Numbered from the stretch's first letter, positions 25,367 to 34,114 are shown. The stretch is DNA of 64,000 bases from an uncultured Collinsella sp. (GCA_934630855.1 CAKTWW010000004.1:16433-80432); one strand, 5' to 3'. Notes: generated by a model from the letters alone, not told the origin. Program-made: numbers and translations.

Positions 25367-26416
25367 CTAGCGGACAACGTGAACAGCGGGACCGCCCGGC
25401 TCTGCCTCGCATACGCGACCGACAACGGCGGCGATGCGACCCTCGGCATGCAGGCGGCGCGCAAGCTCATCCACATCGGTGGCAGGCGCCGCGATGAGCA
25501 GGCCACCAGACGTCTGCGGATCGTACAGCGCATCCAGCATGCCCGGCTCCAGGTCATCGTCGGCCGCCACGCGCGGACCAAAGAAGTCCTGGTTGCGGTA
25601 GGCGCCGGCGGGGATAATGCCCAGGCGCGCCATGTCGAGCACCTGGTCAAAGAGCGGCACCGCCCCAGACGCAAGCTCAATCTGCACGCCCGATCCCTCA
25701 GCCATCTCGCACGCATGTCCAATCAGGCCAAAGCCCGTAACGTCGGTACAGCCGTGAAGCTCGAGCCCCTCGGCAAGGCGAATCGGTGCTTCGTTGAGCG
25801 TGCGCATCGAGTCAAACATCGCCGTGGCCTCGTCCTGCTCGATAAGCTCGCCCTTAATGGCTGTGGTGATGATGCCTGAGCCGACCGCCTTGGTCAGCAG
25901 CAACGCATCGCCCACGCGCGCGCCGCTATTAGCAAGCATGCGATCGAGCTCGACAAAGCCGCTCACGGACAGGCCGTACTTGGGTTCGTCGTCGTTAATG
26001 GTATGGCCGCCCGCGATGGTGCAGCCGGCCTCGACGCATTTGTCGGCGCCGCCCGCCAGAATCTGCCCCGCAACCTCAACGCCCAGGCAATTGGGGATGC
26101 ACAGCAGGTTCATGGCATGGCTCGGCGTACCGCCCATGGCGTAGATATCCGACAGCGAGTTGGCCGCGGCGATCTGGCCAAACAGGAACGGGTCGTCGAC
26201 CATCGGCGGGAAGAAGTCGATGGACTGCACGAGTCCCAGGTTCTCGCCAACACGGAAGACACTCGCATCGTCGGAGGTATCGAACCCCACAAGCAAGTTG
26301 TCGTTGGGCACATTGGGTAAGTCGCCCAGGACCTGGGCGAGGGCTCCAGGAGCCAGCTTAGCGGCTCAACCACTTGCGGCGGTCATAGACGTGAGCCTGA
26401 TCTGATCGTCGAGCAT
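25367..26416 (-). CDS. selD: Selenide, water dikinase, itself a selenoprotein (TGA at 26366-26368)
   Basis: A 349-residue enzyme that makes selenophosphate from selenide and ATP. The N-terminus MLDDQIRLTSMTAASG is followed by an in-frame TGA, then AAKLAPGALAQVLG. This matches the SelD catalytic loop, with selenocysteine at residue 17 where E. coli has Cys17. E. coli Cys19 is replaced by Ala. Downstream family text includes VGFDTSDDASVFRV, QSIDFFPPMVDDPFLFGQIAAANSLSDIYAMGG, GGHTINDDEPKYGLSVSG and TDVTGFGLIGHACEMA. ATG 26416 follows GAGGAGGTATCG. It is in the same run as yedF, DUF3343, the class-V aminotransferase and the upstream double-cubane genes. SelD supplies selenium for FdhF and for itself. 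Confidence 0.95.
26342..26368 (-). promoter_or_regulatory. SECIS-like element of selD
   Basis: Eleven nt after the TGA (GCCGCTAAGCT) comes a hairpin GGCTC-CTG-GAGCC, followed by a second hairpin CGCCCAG-GTC-CTGGGCG. The 11-nt spacing equals that in fdhF here and in E. coli. The loop of the first hairpin is much smaller than usual and lacks GGTCT, so which of the two hairpins SelB reads is open. Confidence 0.65.
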
Positions 26417-26485
26417 CGATACCTCCTCTCAAACACAAACAATGCTTCTCAGTATACGCATGAACGCGCATCTACGGCCGGCTCA

Positions 26486-27250
26486 TCAGCCGAGCGCCTG
26501 GGCACGAATGGCCGCGCCGATGGCACCGGCAAAGCGAGCTTTGGGCGACGTCTCAACCGGAGACCCCAGCAGCGCTCCCAGCCGCTCCACAACGTAAGCG
26601 TTCTCGCACAGGCCGCCGGTCAGGTAGTACGGAGCACCCGCCGCCTGCCCGGCCATGGTGGCCACGCGCGACACGACGCTCTCGATCACACCGCGCGCGA
26701 TGTTCTCGCGCGGCTCGCCACGACCGATCAGGCTAATGACCTCGCTCTCGGCAAAGACTGTGCACATGCTGCTGATCTTGGTTGGCTCACCGGAGCGGGC
26801 AAGGTCTGCCATCTGCTGCTGAGAAATGCCCAGACGATCGGCCATGATCTCCAAAAAGCGCCCTGTACCTGCAGCGCACTTGTCGTTCATGGCAAACTTG
26901 GCCACGCGGCCGCCTTTAAGTTGGATGACCTTGGTGTCCTGGCCGCCCACGTCGATCACGGTGCCGTGGTCGCCAAAGAGCGCCACAGCGCCGGTGCCAT
27001 GGCAGGTGATCTCGGTCACGACCTTGTGCGCATAGGGCACGGCGACACGGCCGTAACCGGTCGCGACCACACGCACGTCGTCGGCCGCCACGTCGTAGCC
27101 GGCCGAAGCAAGCTCTACGCGCAGGCGCTCGGCCGCATCGACCGATGAATACCCCGTCGGCATAACGCAAGTCCATGCGATGGCGCCATCCGCCTCCACC
27201 GCCGCGGCCTTCGCCGCCGTCGAGCCTATGTCGATACCAATGCCAACCAC
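26486..27250 (-). CDS. ATP-dependent activator of 2-hydroxyacyl-CoA dehydratase / double-cubane reductase (HgdC/YjiL-like archerase)
   Basis: A 254-residue ASKHA-fold ATPase. Phosphate-binding motifs GIDIGSTAAKAAA (residues 5-17) and VIDVGGQDTKVI (98-109) are clear. Cys125 (NDKCAAGTGRFLE) and Cys163 (SSMCTVFAESEV) match the two cysteines that hold the intersubunit 4Fe-4S cluster of HgdC dimers. Such activators use ATP to push one electron at very low potential into a partner enzyme. The GTG at 27250 was chosen because AAGGAGG lies 5 nt upstream. The two partner-like genes lie directly upstream and selD directly downstream (69 nt). Confidence 0.92.
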   Translation of the reverse strand: MVGIGIDIGSTAAKAAAVEADGAIAWTCVMPTGYSSVDAAERLRVELASAGYDVAADDVRVVATGYGRVAVPYAHKVVTEITCHGTGAVALFGDHGTVIDVGGQDTKVIQLKGGRVAKFAMNDKCAAGTGRFLEIMADRLGISQQQMADLARSGEPTKISSMCTVFAESEVISLIGRGEPRENIARGVIESVVSRVATMAGQAAGAPYYLTGGLCENAYVVERLGALLGSPVETSPKARFAGAIGAAIRAQALG

Positions 27251-27265
27251 GGCATCCTCCTTCAC

Positions 27266-27296
27266 ATGCGGCAAAGGGACTGTCCCTATGCCGCAT
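27266..27296. repeat. Intercistronic palindrome with AAAGGGAC/GTCCC core
   Basis: ATGCGGCAAAGGGAC and GTCCCTATGCCGCAT flank a single T; the arms are complementary except for one position. It sits between the dehydratase-like gene (stop at 27302) and the activator start. The same AAAGGGAC-A-GTCCCTTT core forms the hairpin at 39187-39215. There is no U-tract on the transcript, so it is probably a processing or attenuation hairpin. Confidence 0.6.
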
Positions 27297-27301
27297 TCGT
27301 C

Positions 27302-28465
27302 CTACAGTGTCTCGATAAAGGCGGCGATGCGCGTCTCGATCTGGCCCATGTCGCCGTTGCTGTAGTCGGTCTCGATCTTCATGTACGGAATGCCCGCACC
27401 CTCGACGGCCTCCTGCATACGAGCGCTCTCGACGTTGAAGGTGTGGCACGCCTGCAGCACGCTCTCAACGACGCCGTCGACGTGGTACTTCTCGCACATG
27501 GCCAGCGTATTGTCCATGCGACCGTCGTTGGGCGTCATGACCGAGCAGTTGATGTCCAGACAGCGATCGGCGATAGCGCGCAGGATATCGGGCGCGTCGG
27601 GGTCAATCATCATGGCGGCCGTACGCTCGCCCGAGCAGTCGTCCATGCACACGACCACGCCGCCGTTGGACTCGATGGTGCGACCGATCTTGTTGATCAC
27701 GCCACCCACCGGGCAGCCGGTAATAAGGATGCGCTTGGTATCCGCCGCAACGGGGCGCTCGCCCGCGTCGTAAGCCTCGCGCAGGGCAGCGACCTTCTGC
27801 TCCAGCTGCTGCGTATAGGCCTCGATATCAAAGCTGAACGTACCGGCGAACATGGTGCTCATCAGGTCGACGCCGCTCATGGCAGCCGGCTGGTTGGCCT
27901 GCAGCGCAAACATCTCGAGCTGGGCGGCACGCAGACGGTTGCGGCGGCGCACGGCAGCACGCAGGTCGTCATCGGTAATCGTAATGCCGTAGAAGTTCTC
28001 GAGCTCCTCCTTGAGCAGGCGACACTCCTCGTACCAGCCCTCGCGCTCGTAGGCACGGTCACGGCCCTGCGGCAAGTGCAGAATATGCGTACGCTTGAGC
28101 TCGTTGAGCAGCTCGTACATTTTCTTCTTGCCGTCGCAGGTGGTCTCGCCGATGATCATGTCGCTAAAGTACGTAAACGGGCACTTTTGCGAGTAGGCGA
28201 AGCCGTAGGTCGACTTAATAAGCGGGCACAGGTTTGCTGGCAGCACCTTCTCGGCCTCGGGAATCACCTCGTCGGACGTGCCGCACAGGGCCACGCTCGC
28301 AGCGCCCGCGGCATCGATAATCTCGAGCGGCGTATAGCTGCACAAAAAACCGACCAGGCGATTGCCGGCCTGCTTGTAGTCCTTAACGCGAATAAACGCC
28401 GCCTTACGCTGCTCGTTGAATTCCTCAAACGTGCGCGGCAACGGCTGCTCAGAAACCTCAGACAT
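27302..28465 (-). CDS. 2-hydroxyacyl-CoA dehydratase family / double-cubane-cluster anaerobic reductase-like protein (YjiM-like)
   Basis: A 387-residue protein of the HgdB/FldC/YjiM superfamily. Cysteines that could ligate an iron-sulfur cluster are Cys42 ([10 protein letters not shown]), Cys80 (NLCPLIKS), Cys95 (KCPFTYF), Cys110 (TTCDGKKK), plus later ones in [14 protein letters not shown] and [10 protein letters not shown]. The NLCPLIK and TTCDGKKK motifs fit the YjiM/double-cubane group better than true hydroxyglutaryl-CoA dehydratases, and no CoA-enzyme genes accompany it. Electrons would come from the downstream archerase. ATG 28465 follows AGGGAGCTAC. A diverged paralogue lies 305 bp upstream. 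The substrate is unknown; a role in selenium chemistry is inferred from the neighbouring selD cluster. Confidence 0.85.
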   Translation of the reverse strand: MSEVSEQPLPRTFEEFNEQRKAAFIRVKDYKQAGNRLVGFLCSYTPLEIIDAAGAASVALCGTSDEVIPEAEKVLPANLCPLIKSTYGFAYSQKCPFTYFSDMIIGETTCDGKKKMYELLNELKRTHILHLPQGRDRAYEREGWYEECRLLKEELENFYGITITDDDLRAAVRRRNRLRAAQLEMFALQANQPAAMSGVDLMSTMFAGTFSFDIEAYTQQLEQKVAALREAYDAGERPVAADTKRILITGCPVGGVINKIGRTIESNGGVVVCMDDCSGERTAAMMIDPDAPDILRAIADRCLDINCSVMTPNDGRMDNTLAMCEKYHVDGVVESVLQACHTFNVESARMQEAVEGAGIPYMKIETDYSNGDMGQIETRIAAFIETL

Positions 28466-28516
28466 GTAGCTCCCTAAAATAGACAAGAAATTCGACTACG
28501 AAGACGGCTTTCCCAG

Positions 28517-28753
28517 GTGCCGCAGATTCCGAGCGACAAGCCCGACGCCGCGTACCTCGGTACGCAAGGAGGGTTGGAGCCGGAAGGTGCGGTGCCCGAG
28601 GTTGCCGTGAAAGAGAAGCGCCGCGTACTTTGGTACGCAAGCGACGGTTTGAACGGCAAGATCGGGTGCCTGGGTGCCGCAGATTCCGAGCGACAAGCCT
28701 GACGACGCATACTTTGGTACGCGAGGAGGGTTGGAGCCGGAAGGTGCGGTGCC
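28517..28753. repeat. Two 80-bp direct repeats with palindromic cores in the gap between the paired dehydratase-like genes
   Basis: R1 at 28517-28596 and R2 at 28674-28753 begin GTGCCGCAGATTCCGAGCGA and end GGAAGGTGCGGTGCC, differing at only a few positions. Each contains a palindrome of the GCGTAC-N4-GTACGC type, and a third such palindrome lies between them near 28623-28638. The 305-bp gap otherwise holds no gene. A reading frame crosses it only as repetitive text. Confidence 0.8.
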
Positions 28754-28770
28754 TGGGGAAGCCGCGCGGC

Positions 28771-30054
28771 CTAGATCGTCTCCAAGAAGGCCTCAATGCG
28801 GGTTTGCAGCTGGCCTGCGTCCTCGCCGGCGTAGTCGGTCGTTATGTGCATAAAGGGAATACCGGCCTCCTCGGCGGCCTTCTCCACGGCGAAGGACTCC
28901 ATCTCGTAGAGCGTGCAGAACTGCAGCGCCACGTCGACGATGCCGTCGGCATGCAAGTCCTTTGCCATTTGGACGATGTCCTTCATGCGCTGGTCGTTGG
29001 GTGTAAAGACGGCGCAGTTGATCTTAAAGTAGCGCTCGGCGATGGCGTCGAGCATCTCGTCGACCGTCTCGCCGGACTCGTCGACCAGATCCTTGTAGTA
29101 GCGCGAGCCCGTGCAGGACTCCTCGCCCACCACGACGCCACCAGCCTTCTCGATCAGGTTGAACAGCTTCCAGTTGGGCACGGCCATGGGCGTGCCGGTG
29201 TACAGGATGCGCTTGGTGCCCTTGGGCGCCACGCCCTCACCATTGGCGGCGCGCTCCTCGCACTCGGCAGCCATGTCGTTGATGGCGCCGGTCAGGCGCG
29301 GCGTGTCGTCCATAAAGGCAGCCTGCACGGTCAGCAGGCTATCGAGGCCGCTGATGGGCGCCGGGTCGGCGGCACGGGTCGCAGCCAGACGCTGCAGGGC
29401 GCGGCGCTTCTCGTTAACGGCGTGGATGGCAGCCTTCAGGCGCTCGGGCGTGATCTTGACGGCGCACTCTTCCTCGATCTTGGCAGCGAGCTTTTTGACC
29501 TCGGCCTTCCAGGTCACGAGCGTCGACTCGTCGTGCACGTTGGGGATATCCATGACGTACATGTTCTTTTGCGTGGCAAAGAACTCATAGGCCTTCTTCT
29601 TGCCGTCGCAAGTGTTCTCGCCGACTACCAGGTCGCTCGACTCGATGTAGGGGCAGACCTCGCCCAGCTTAAAGCCAGCAAAGCTCTTAATGAGCGGACA
29701 GGTGTTGCGCGGCAGATGCTCCTCAACCTTGTCCGTTGCCCAGTCGGCACCAGAGCACAGGCCCACGGGAATACCATCGCACGCAAGCACGATTTCCTCG
29801 GGCACATAGACGCAGAACGAGCCGACGATCTTGGTGGCCTCGCCGGCCTCCTTCTTGTCGAGCATCTCCTTAATACGACCGCTATGAATGTTGGTGGCGA
29901 CAAAATCCAGGTAGGACGTGGACTTGGGACGGTTGTTCTGCGTCAGGAACATGTCCCCGTACATCTGGCCCACGGCGCCCAGCAGCATGTCGTGGTCGGC
30001 AAGATTCATGCCGAGACTCTCCCACATCGGATGGAAATCGAATTCTTCAGCCAT
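28771..30054 (-). CDS. 2-hydroxyacyl-CoA dehydratase family / double-cubane reductase-like protein, second paralogue
   Basis: A 427-residue paralogue of the downstream protein. It retains FCVYVPEEIVLACDG, NTCPLIKSFAGFKLGEVCPY, ENTCDGKKKAYEFF and INCAVFTPNDQRM, so cysteines equivalent to Cys42, 80, 95 and 110 are present. The GCPVGG motif of its partner is replaced by GTPMAVPNW and one Cys is lost there. The pair could form a heterodimer as in HgdA/HgdB, or two separate enzymes. ATG 30054 follows GAGAGGGG; the upstream reading frame is non-coding leader. It is the first gene of the selenium-linked run. The substrate is unknown. Confidence 0.84.
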   Translation of the reverse strand: MAEEFDFHPMWESLGMNLADHDMLLGAVGQMYGDMFLTQNNRPKSTSYLDFVATNIHSGRIKEMLDKKEAGEATKIVGSFCVYVPEEIVLACDGIPVGLCSGADWATDKVEEHLPRNTCPLIKSFAGFKLGEVCPYIESSDLVVGENTCDGKKKAYEFFATQKNMYVMDIPNVHDESTLVTWKAEVKKLAAKIEEECAVKITPERLKAAIHAVNEKRRALQRLAATRAADPAPISGLDSLLTVQAAFMDDTPRLTGAINDMAAECEERAANGEGVAPKGTKRILYTGTPMAVPNWKLFNLIEKAGGVVVGEESCTGSRYYKDLVDESGETVDEMLDAIAERYFKINCAVFTPNDQRMKDIVQMAKDLHADGIVDVALQFCTLYEMESFAVEKAAEEAGIPFMHITTDYAGEDAGQLQTRIEAFLETI

Positions 30055-30505
30055 GACGGTTCCCCTCTCGAACCAAAAAACGGATAACAGCGGTATAGAT
30101 GCACGACGGGCGGCGATTGCCCGGCCGTGCGTAAACCCGGAATTTTGGGGAACCTGCTTTGCGGTTGATGATTTAGCTGTGCGTCGTCTCTCCCGGAGCC
30201 GTGAACATACCTGCTCATATGCGGCTCCGAGCCATATAGAGGGCGCGCGCGGCAACGCGACACGAATATGTCTTCTGCGGCATCGGCGCGCCCTCCTTTT
30301 CTCGTCGAAGGTAACTATATCAACGGTCGTCGTCCAGACGAATACCGCCGACACGCGTACGACAGCATCGGGATGCGAGTATCTCGCTGTCTGATAAATA
30401 ATTATCAGATTGATAAGGTTTTGTCATCATCCATTCGGCGAACGGCGACCCGTAAGCATGTCAGACGGTCGAGAAGCCAATCCCCCGACCGTACCGCACA
30501 CCGCG
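30055..30505. other. 451-bp region upstream of the selenium-linked operon, with a leader hairpin
   Basis: No gene is seen. A hairpin at 30194-30229 has perfect 8-bp arms (CGGAGCCG/CGGCTCCG) and an inner CATA/TATG stem. Its transcript-sense flank contains GCAAAGCAGGTTCCCC text that looks structured, but I could not match it to a riboswitch class. An operator-like palindrome lies at 30391-30408. Confidence 0.5.
30391..30408. promoter_or_regulatory. Operator candidate CTGATAA-N4-TTATCAG
   Basis: Perfect 7-bp arms around ATAA, with a further TGATAAGG half-site 3 bp to the right. It lies between modC and the first dehydratase-like gene, both on the minus strand, so it probably controls the downstream selenium-linked operon. 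The binding protein is unknown. Confidence 0.45.
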
Positions 30506-31576
30506 CTACCGGCAAACCAGATGGATTCTGCTCGCATCAAAATGCATGCGCAGGGTCTCCCCCGCCTGCGGCAACTCCTCGACAGGCACACTCACCTTGT
30601 TGACCTTCCACTGCAGGCGCGTCGGTGCGTCGGCACGTGGCACATCCAGCAGCACCAAGCGCTCAAAACGCGAATCGCTCACGCGGGCCACGTGCAGGTC
30701 GTAGCTGTTGCGACCACGCTCGGCACGGTTGTCCACATGGAAGTAGCTCGCGCGGATGCCCAGGTACGCCACGTTATCGGGCACCTCGCGGCCCACATTG
30801 AAGGTCATGCCCCAGTCCAGGGCTTCAACTTCCTGAGGCCCGATCTTGCGCGCGCGGCTCGTGTTTTTGCAGCCCGTCAGGCGCAGCGCGGCTAAGGTCT
30901 GCGGCTGGCGGACCACGTCCTCGACGGAACCGATCTCCTCCACATGCCCGTTGTGCATCACACAGATGCGCTCGCACAGGCGACATGCCTCATCGATATC
31001 GTGGCTCACGTACAGCACGGTGCGGTTGCAGACATCGAACAGGTCGAGCATGTTTTGCTCAAGCGCGCTCTTGAGATACGCATCGAGTGCGCTCATGGGC
31101 TCGTCGAACATGAAGATGCCCGGGTGCGCCGCCACCATGCGGGCAAGCGCCACACGCTGCTGCTGGCCGCCCGAAAGTCGCGCGGGATAGCGGTCGGCAA
31201 AGTCGGCCAGGCCAAAGATACCCAGATAGCGTTCGGCAAGCTTTTTGCGCGCTGCGGCGTCGCCGGCATCCTCAACGCCGGCACAAACGTTATCGGCCAC
31301 CGTCATATTGGGAAACAGCTGATAGTTTTGGAACAGCAGGGCGCACTTGCGTTCCTGGGGCGACAAGTTGATGCCCGCGGCAGAGTCGAAGAAGGTCACG
31401 CCATTGACGACGATCTTGCCCTCATCGGGCGTCTCCACGCCGGCGATGCAGCGCAAGGTACAGCTCTTACCGCATCCGGAGGCGCCAAGCAGCGCCACCC
31501 GCTCCTCGCCGGCTTCCAGCTGAATGTCGAGGGTAAAGCCGGGATAACGCTTTTTGATATCCAGAACGAGCGACAT
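30506..31576 (-). CDS. modC: Molybdate ABC transporter, ATP-binding protein
   Basis: A 356-residue ABC ATPase. Walker A is GASGCGKS (residues 31-38), the Q-loop is LLFQNYQLFPNMTV, the signature LSGGQQQRVALARM lies near residue 134, Walker B is IFMFDEPMSALD, and the switch His is in YVSHDIDEA. The C-terminal part (about 235-356) is a TOBE-like domain as in ModC, where it can sense molybdate. The gene begins 3 nt after modB stops, in the order modA-modB-modC. Molybdate (or tungstate) specificity follows from modA, mogA and moeA next door. Confidence 0.9.
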   Translation of the reverse strand: MSLVLDIKKRYPGFTLDIQLEAGEERVALLGASGCGKSCTLRCIAGVETPDEGKIVVNGVTFFDSAAGINLSPQERKCALLFQNYQLFPNMTVADNVCAGVEDAGDAAARKKLAERYLGIFGLADFADRYPARLSGGQQQRVALARMVAAHPGIFMFDEPMSALDAYLKSALEQNMLDLFDVCNRTVLYVSHDIDEACRLCERICVMHNGHVEEIGSVEDVVRQPQTLAALRLTGCKNTSRARKIGPQEVEALDWGMTFNVGREVPDNVAYLGIRASYFHVDNRAERGRNSYDLHVARVSDSRFERLVLLDVPRADAPTRLQWKVNKVSVPVEELPQAGETLRMHFDASRIHLVCR

Positions 31577-31579
31577 GGC

Positions 31580-33061
31580 CTATCGACCTCCCTTCGCGAC
31601 CGCGTCGTCACGCATAAGCTCGGCCAACGCCTCGCGATCGATACGCAGGGCATCGCCACCGACGGGGTCGAGCGAATCGCCCTGACCGACAAGCTCCTTG
31701 GCCTGTTTGCGCTCCGCGCGGGAGAGACCCCGCTCGCGGTACTTTTGCGAATGCGCCGTGTACATGTTGATGAATAGGATGACCAAGAAGCTAAAAACGA
31801 TCACGACGACGACCCAAAAGAGCGCCACCGACGTATTGCCGCCCATCCACTCAAAGTAGATGGCGATGGGAATGGTCTGCGTAATGCCGGCATAGTTGCC
31901 CGCGAAGAACAGCGTGCAGCCAAACTCGCCCATGGCGCGGGCAAAGGCGAGCACCGTGCCGGCGGCAATAGAGGGCCAGCCGAGGGGCATCATGAGCTTG
32001 GTAAAGATGCGTCGCTCGGACCAGCCCAGCGTGCGCGCTGCATCGAGCATCTGCGCGTCGAGGCTCTCGAAGGCGCCGAGTGCCGTACGATAGACGAGCG
32101 GGAACGACACCACCACGGCAGAGATCACCGCCGCGGGCCACGTAAAGACAATCGAGATGCCGTGCGCAATCAGCCACTGGCCCACCCCGGTCGAGCGGCC
32201 GAACAGCATAAGCAGCAAAAAGCCGCAGACCGTGGGCGGCAGCACCATGGGGATGGTAAAGACCGAATCGAGCAGGCCCTTCACGCGGCTCGTGGTGCCC
32301 ATGGTCTTCCACGCGGCAAACAGGCCCAGCGCAAACGCGATCACGAGGGCAAGCCCGCTCGTTTTGATGGACACCCAAAACGGGCGGTAGTCGATACTGC
32401 CAAAAAATGTCGCGGCGCGCTCCGCCAGCGAAGACGGCTCCGTCGTCGAGACATTCGCATACGGCACCAAGGCGGCGTTATCGCTCCACAGGGCTCCGTC
32501 ACCCAGATTGAGCCCGGCGTTTGCAGCATCCGCGGCGTTCACGACGGTGTAGTAGTCACCGTCGCCGCCCTTCACCTTAAACTGGTAACGGTAATCGTCC
32601 TGCACAAGTTCACTGTCCGAGGTGAACACCCACTCAAGCTTGGAGTCCTCCAGCAGCGCGCCTCCCATGGAGTGAGACTTATCGAGCCCCGCGAGCATCT
32701 TCTTGAGCGCCTTTTGGTCGGAGGCATTTGCGATATCGAGGCCCGCTTCCTTGGCGGCATGGGCGTCGACCCACACCACGATGCTCGTAGGCGTGGTCAC
32801 TGTTACGAGGGTCGTCTTTTTGTAGATGGGAAAACGATAGCCCTCGGGCTGGTCGGCAAACGAGCGGGCCGTGCCCTTGGCATTGCGCTCGAACGCATTG
32901 AGGCCAAAATTGACGCCATCGATTAGCGCGGAATCCTCGGTCGCCTGGCGTCCGTCGGCAGTGGCAAAAAGCGCCTCGGCACAAGCAACTCCGGGCAGCG
33001 AGGTAAACGCAAAGAGAACCGCCGCCAGCGCAGCGAGCAGGCGAATCGTTTTCCTTGACAC
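31580..33061 (-). CDS. modB: Molybdate ABC transporter permease with an unusual secreted N-terminal domain
   Basis: A 493-residue protein, about twice the usual ModB length. Residues 1-28 are a signal peptide (LLAALAAVLFAFTSLPGVACA). Residues about 29-225 are a polar extracellular domain that I do not recognise. From about 227 (FWVSIKTSGLALVIAFALGL) a normal ModB permease follows, with the EAA-type loop LDAARTLGWSERRIFTKLMM and VLPPTVCGFLLLMLFG. The GTG start at 33061 follows GAGGAGTCGCCC. It lies 117 bp after modA, separated by a terminator hairpin, and 3 nt before modC. The extra domain might hold or gate substrate next to ModA; that is inference. Confidence 0.88.
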   Translation of the reverse strand: MSRKTIRLLAALAAVLFAFTSLPGVACAEALFATADGRQATEDSALIDGVNFGLNAFERNAKGTARSFADQPEGYRFPIYKKTTLVTVTTPTSIVVWVDAHAAKEAGLDIANASDQKALKKMLAGLDKSHSMGGALLEDSKLEWVFTSDSELVQDDYRYQFKVKGGDGDYYTVVNAADAANAGLNLGDGALWSDNAALVPYANVSTTEPSSLAERAATFFGSIDYRPFWVSIKTSGLALVIAFALGLFAAWKTMGTTSRVKGLLDSVFTIPMVLPPTVCGFLLLMLFGRSTGVGQWLIAHGISIVFTWPAAVISAVVVSFPLVYRTALGAFESLDAQMLDAARTLGWSERRIFTKLMMPLGWPSIAAGTVLAFARAMGEFGCTLFFAGNYAGITQTIPIAIYFEWMGGNTSVALFWVVVVIVFSFLVILFINMYTAHSQKYRERGLSRAERKQAKELVGQGDSLDPVGGDALRIDREALAELMRDDAVAKGGR

Positions 33062-33113
33062 GGGCGACTCCTCAAACAAAGGGTAACGACGCGCAGGCAC
33101 GCCGCTTCAATCT

Positions 33114-33146
33114 AAAAAGGGCGGGCGATCGCAAGAACGCCCGCCC
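33114..33146 (-). terminator. Terminator-type hairpin between modA and modB
   Basis: Transcript-sense GGGCGGGCG pairs with CGCCCGCCC around a 10-nt loop and is followed by TTTTTAG. It would reduce modB/modC relative to modA, as expected where binding protein is needed in excess. Confidence 0.85.
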
Positions 33147-33178
33147 TCAAGCATATCGTTATGCAGCGCTCTTCTGCA

Positions 33179-34054
33179 CTACTCGGATAGCTCAAAGCCG
33201 TACTTAGCCCAAATCTTCTGCGCCTTCTTGTTAGACAGGCAGAAGTCGATGAACGCCTTGGCCTCGTCGGCATGCTCGGAGCTCTCGGCCACGGCACCCG
33301 GGTACACAATGGGCTTGTGCGAATCCTCGGGGCACACGAAGGCCTCCTCGATGCCGTCGTAGCGGTAGATGTCGGAGCTGTAGACAAAACCTGCCACGCA
33401 GTCGCCCGTGGACACGTAGGCGGCAGCGGTGCCGACCTTATCGGCCAGCGCGACCTTGTCGGCGATCTCGGGCACGTACTCGCCGTCGTCGCCCTCGGTG
33501 CCGGTGTAGAGACCCACAGAGGCCAGCGCCTGGTTGGCGTACTTGCCGGCCGGAACGGTCTTGGCATCGCCGATGGCGATCTTGCCGTCCAGATTCGCGA
33601 CGTCGGCGACGGCCTCGACCTTGGCGCCGGAGCCCTCGGCGCGAATGATCACGAGGTCGTTGACGAACATGTCCTCACGGGTGTCGGTGTCGACGAGCTC
33701 GGCAGTCTCGGCATCGTCCATGGTGCCCTTGGAAGCGGTGATGAGCACGTCGACGGCAGCGCCGGCCTTCATCTGCTCAACGAGGTCGCCAGAGGCCTTG
33801 AACTGCGTGTCGGCAAAGGTGGTGCCGGTCTGGTCGGTGTAGAGTTCCTGGACCTCGGGAAGGGCCTTCTCGAGCGAGTTGGCGGCGAAAATCTGCAGCT
33901 CGACGGCCTTCTTCTTAGAGGAAGACTTGACAGAACCGGCGTCGGAACCAGCAGACTCGGACTCCTTGTTACCCGAGCAGCCGGCAAGGCCAAGACCGGC
34001 AGCAGCTGCGGCAGAAAGCGAAACGAAACCGCGGCGAGAAACCATATCGAACAT
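33179..34054 (-). CDS. modA: Molybdate-binding lipoprotein
   Basis: A 291-residue periplasmic-type binding protein anchored as a lipoprotein. SRRGFVSLSAAAAAGLGLAGC ends in a lipobox (LAGC), and the SRRGF start could also be read as Tat-like. The mature part carries ModA family text: LQIFAANSLEKALPEVQELY, FKASGDLVEQMKAGAAVDVLITAS, DLVIIRAEGSG, and IAIGDAKTVPAGKYANQAL. It captures molybdate for ModBC, needed by FdhF. ATG 34054 follows AAAGGG. It is the first gene of modABC, with a palindromic operator candidate upstream. Confidence 0.93.
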   Translation of the reverse strand: MFDMVSRRGFVSLSAAAAAGLGLAGCSGNKESESAGSDAGSVKSSSKKKAVELQIFAANSLEKALPEVQELYTDQTGTTFADTQFKASGDLVEQMKAGAAVDVLITASKGTMDDAETAELVDTDTREDMFVNDLVIIRAEGSGAKVEAVADVANLDGKIAIGDAKTVPAGKYANQALASVGLYTGTEGDDGEYVPEIADKVALADKVGTAAAYVSTGDCVAGFVYSSDIYRYDGIEEAFVCPEDSHKPIVYPGAVAESSEHADEAKAFIDFCLSNKKAQKIWAKYGFELSE

Positions 34055-34114
34055 ATTGAACCCTTTCGGACCTTGTGCCCGGGCACCCCACCGCGGGCTT
34101 TATTCTGTAACCAG

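Noticed and set aside
28458..28796. 112-codon minus-strand frame across the gap between the reductase genes
   Set aside because: It is repetitive text produced by the 80-bp direct repeats and overlaps both real genes.
30055..30390. Molybdenum-cofactor or other riboswitch upstream of the selenium operon
   Set aside because: Hairpins are present but no known aptamer consensus could be matched by eye. A covariance-model scan would be needed.
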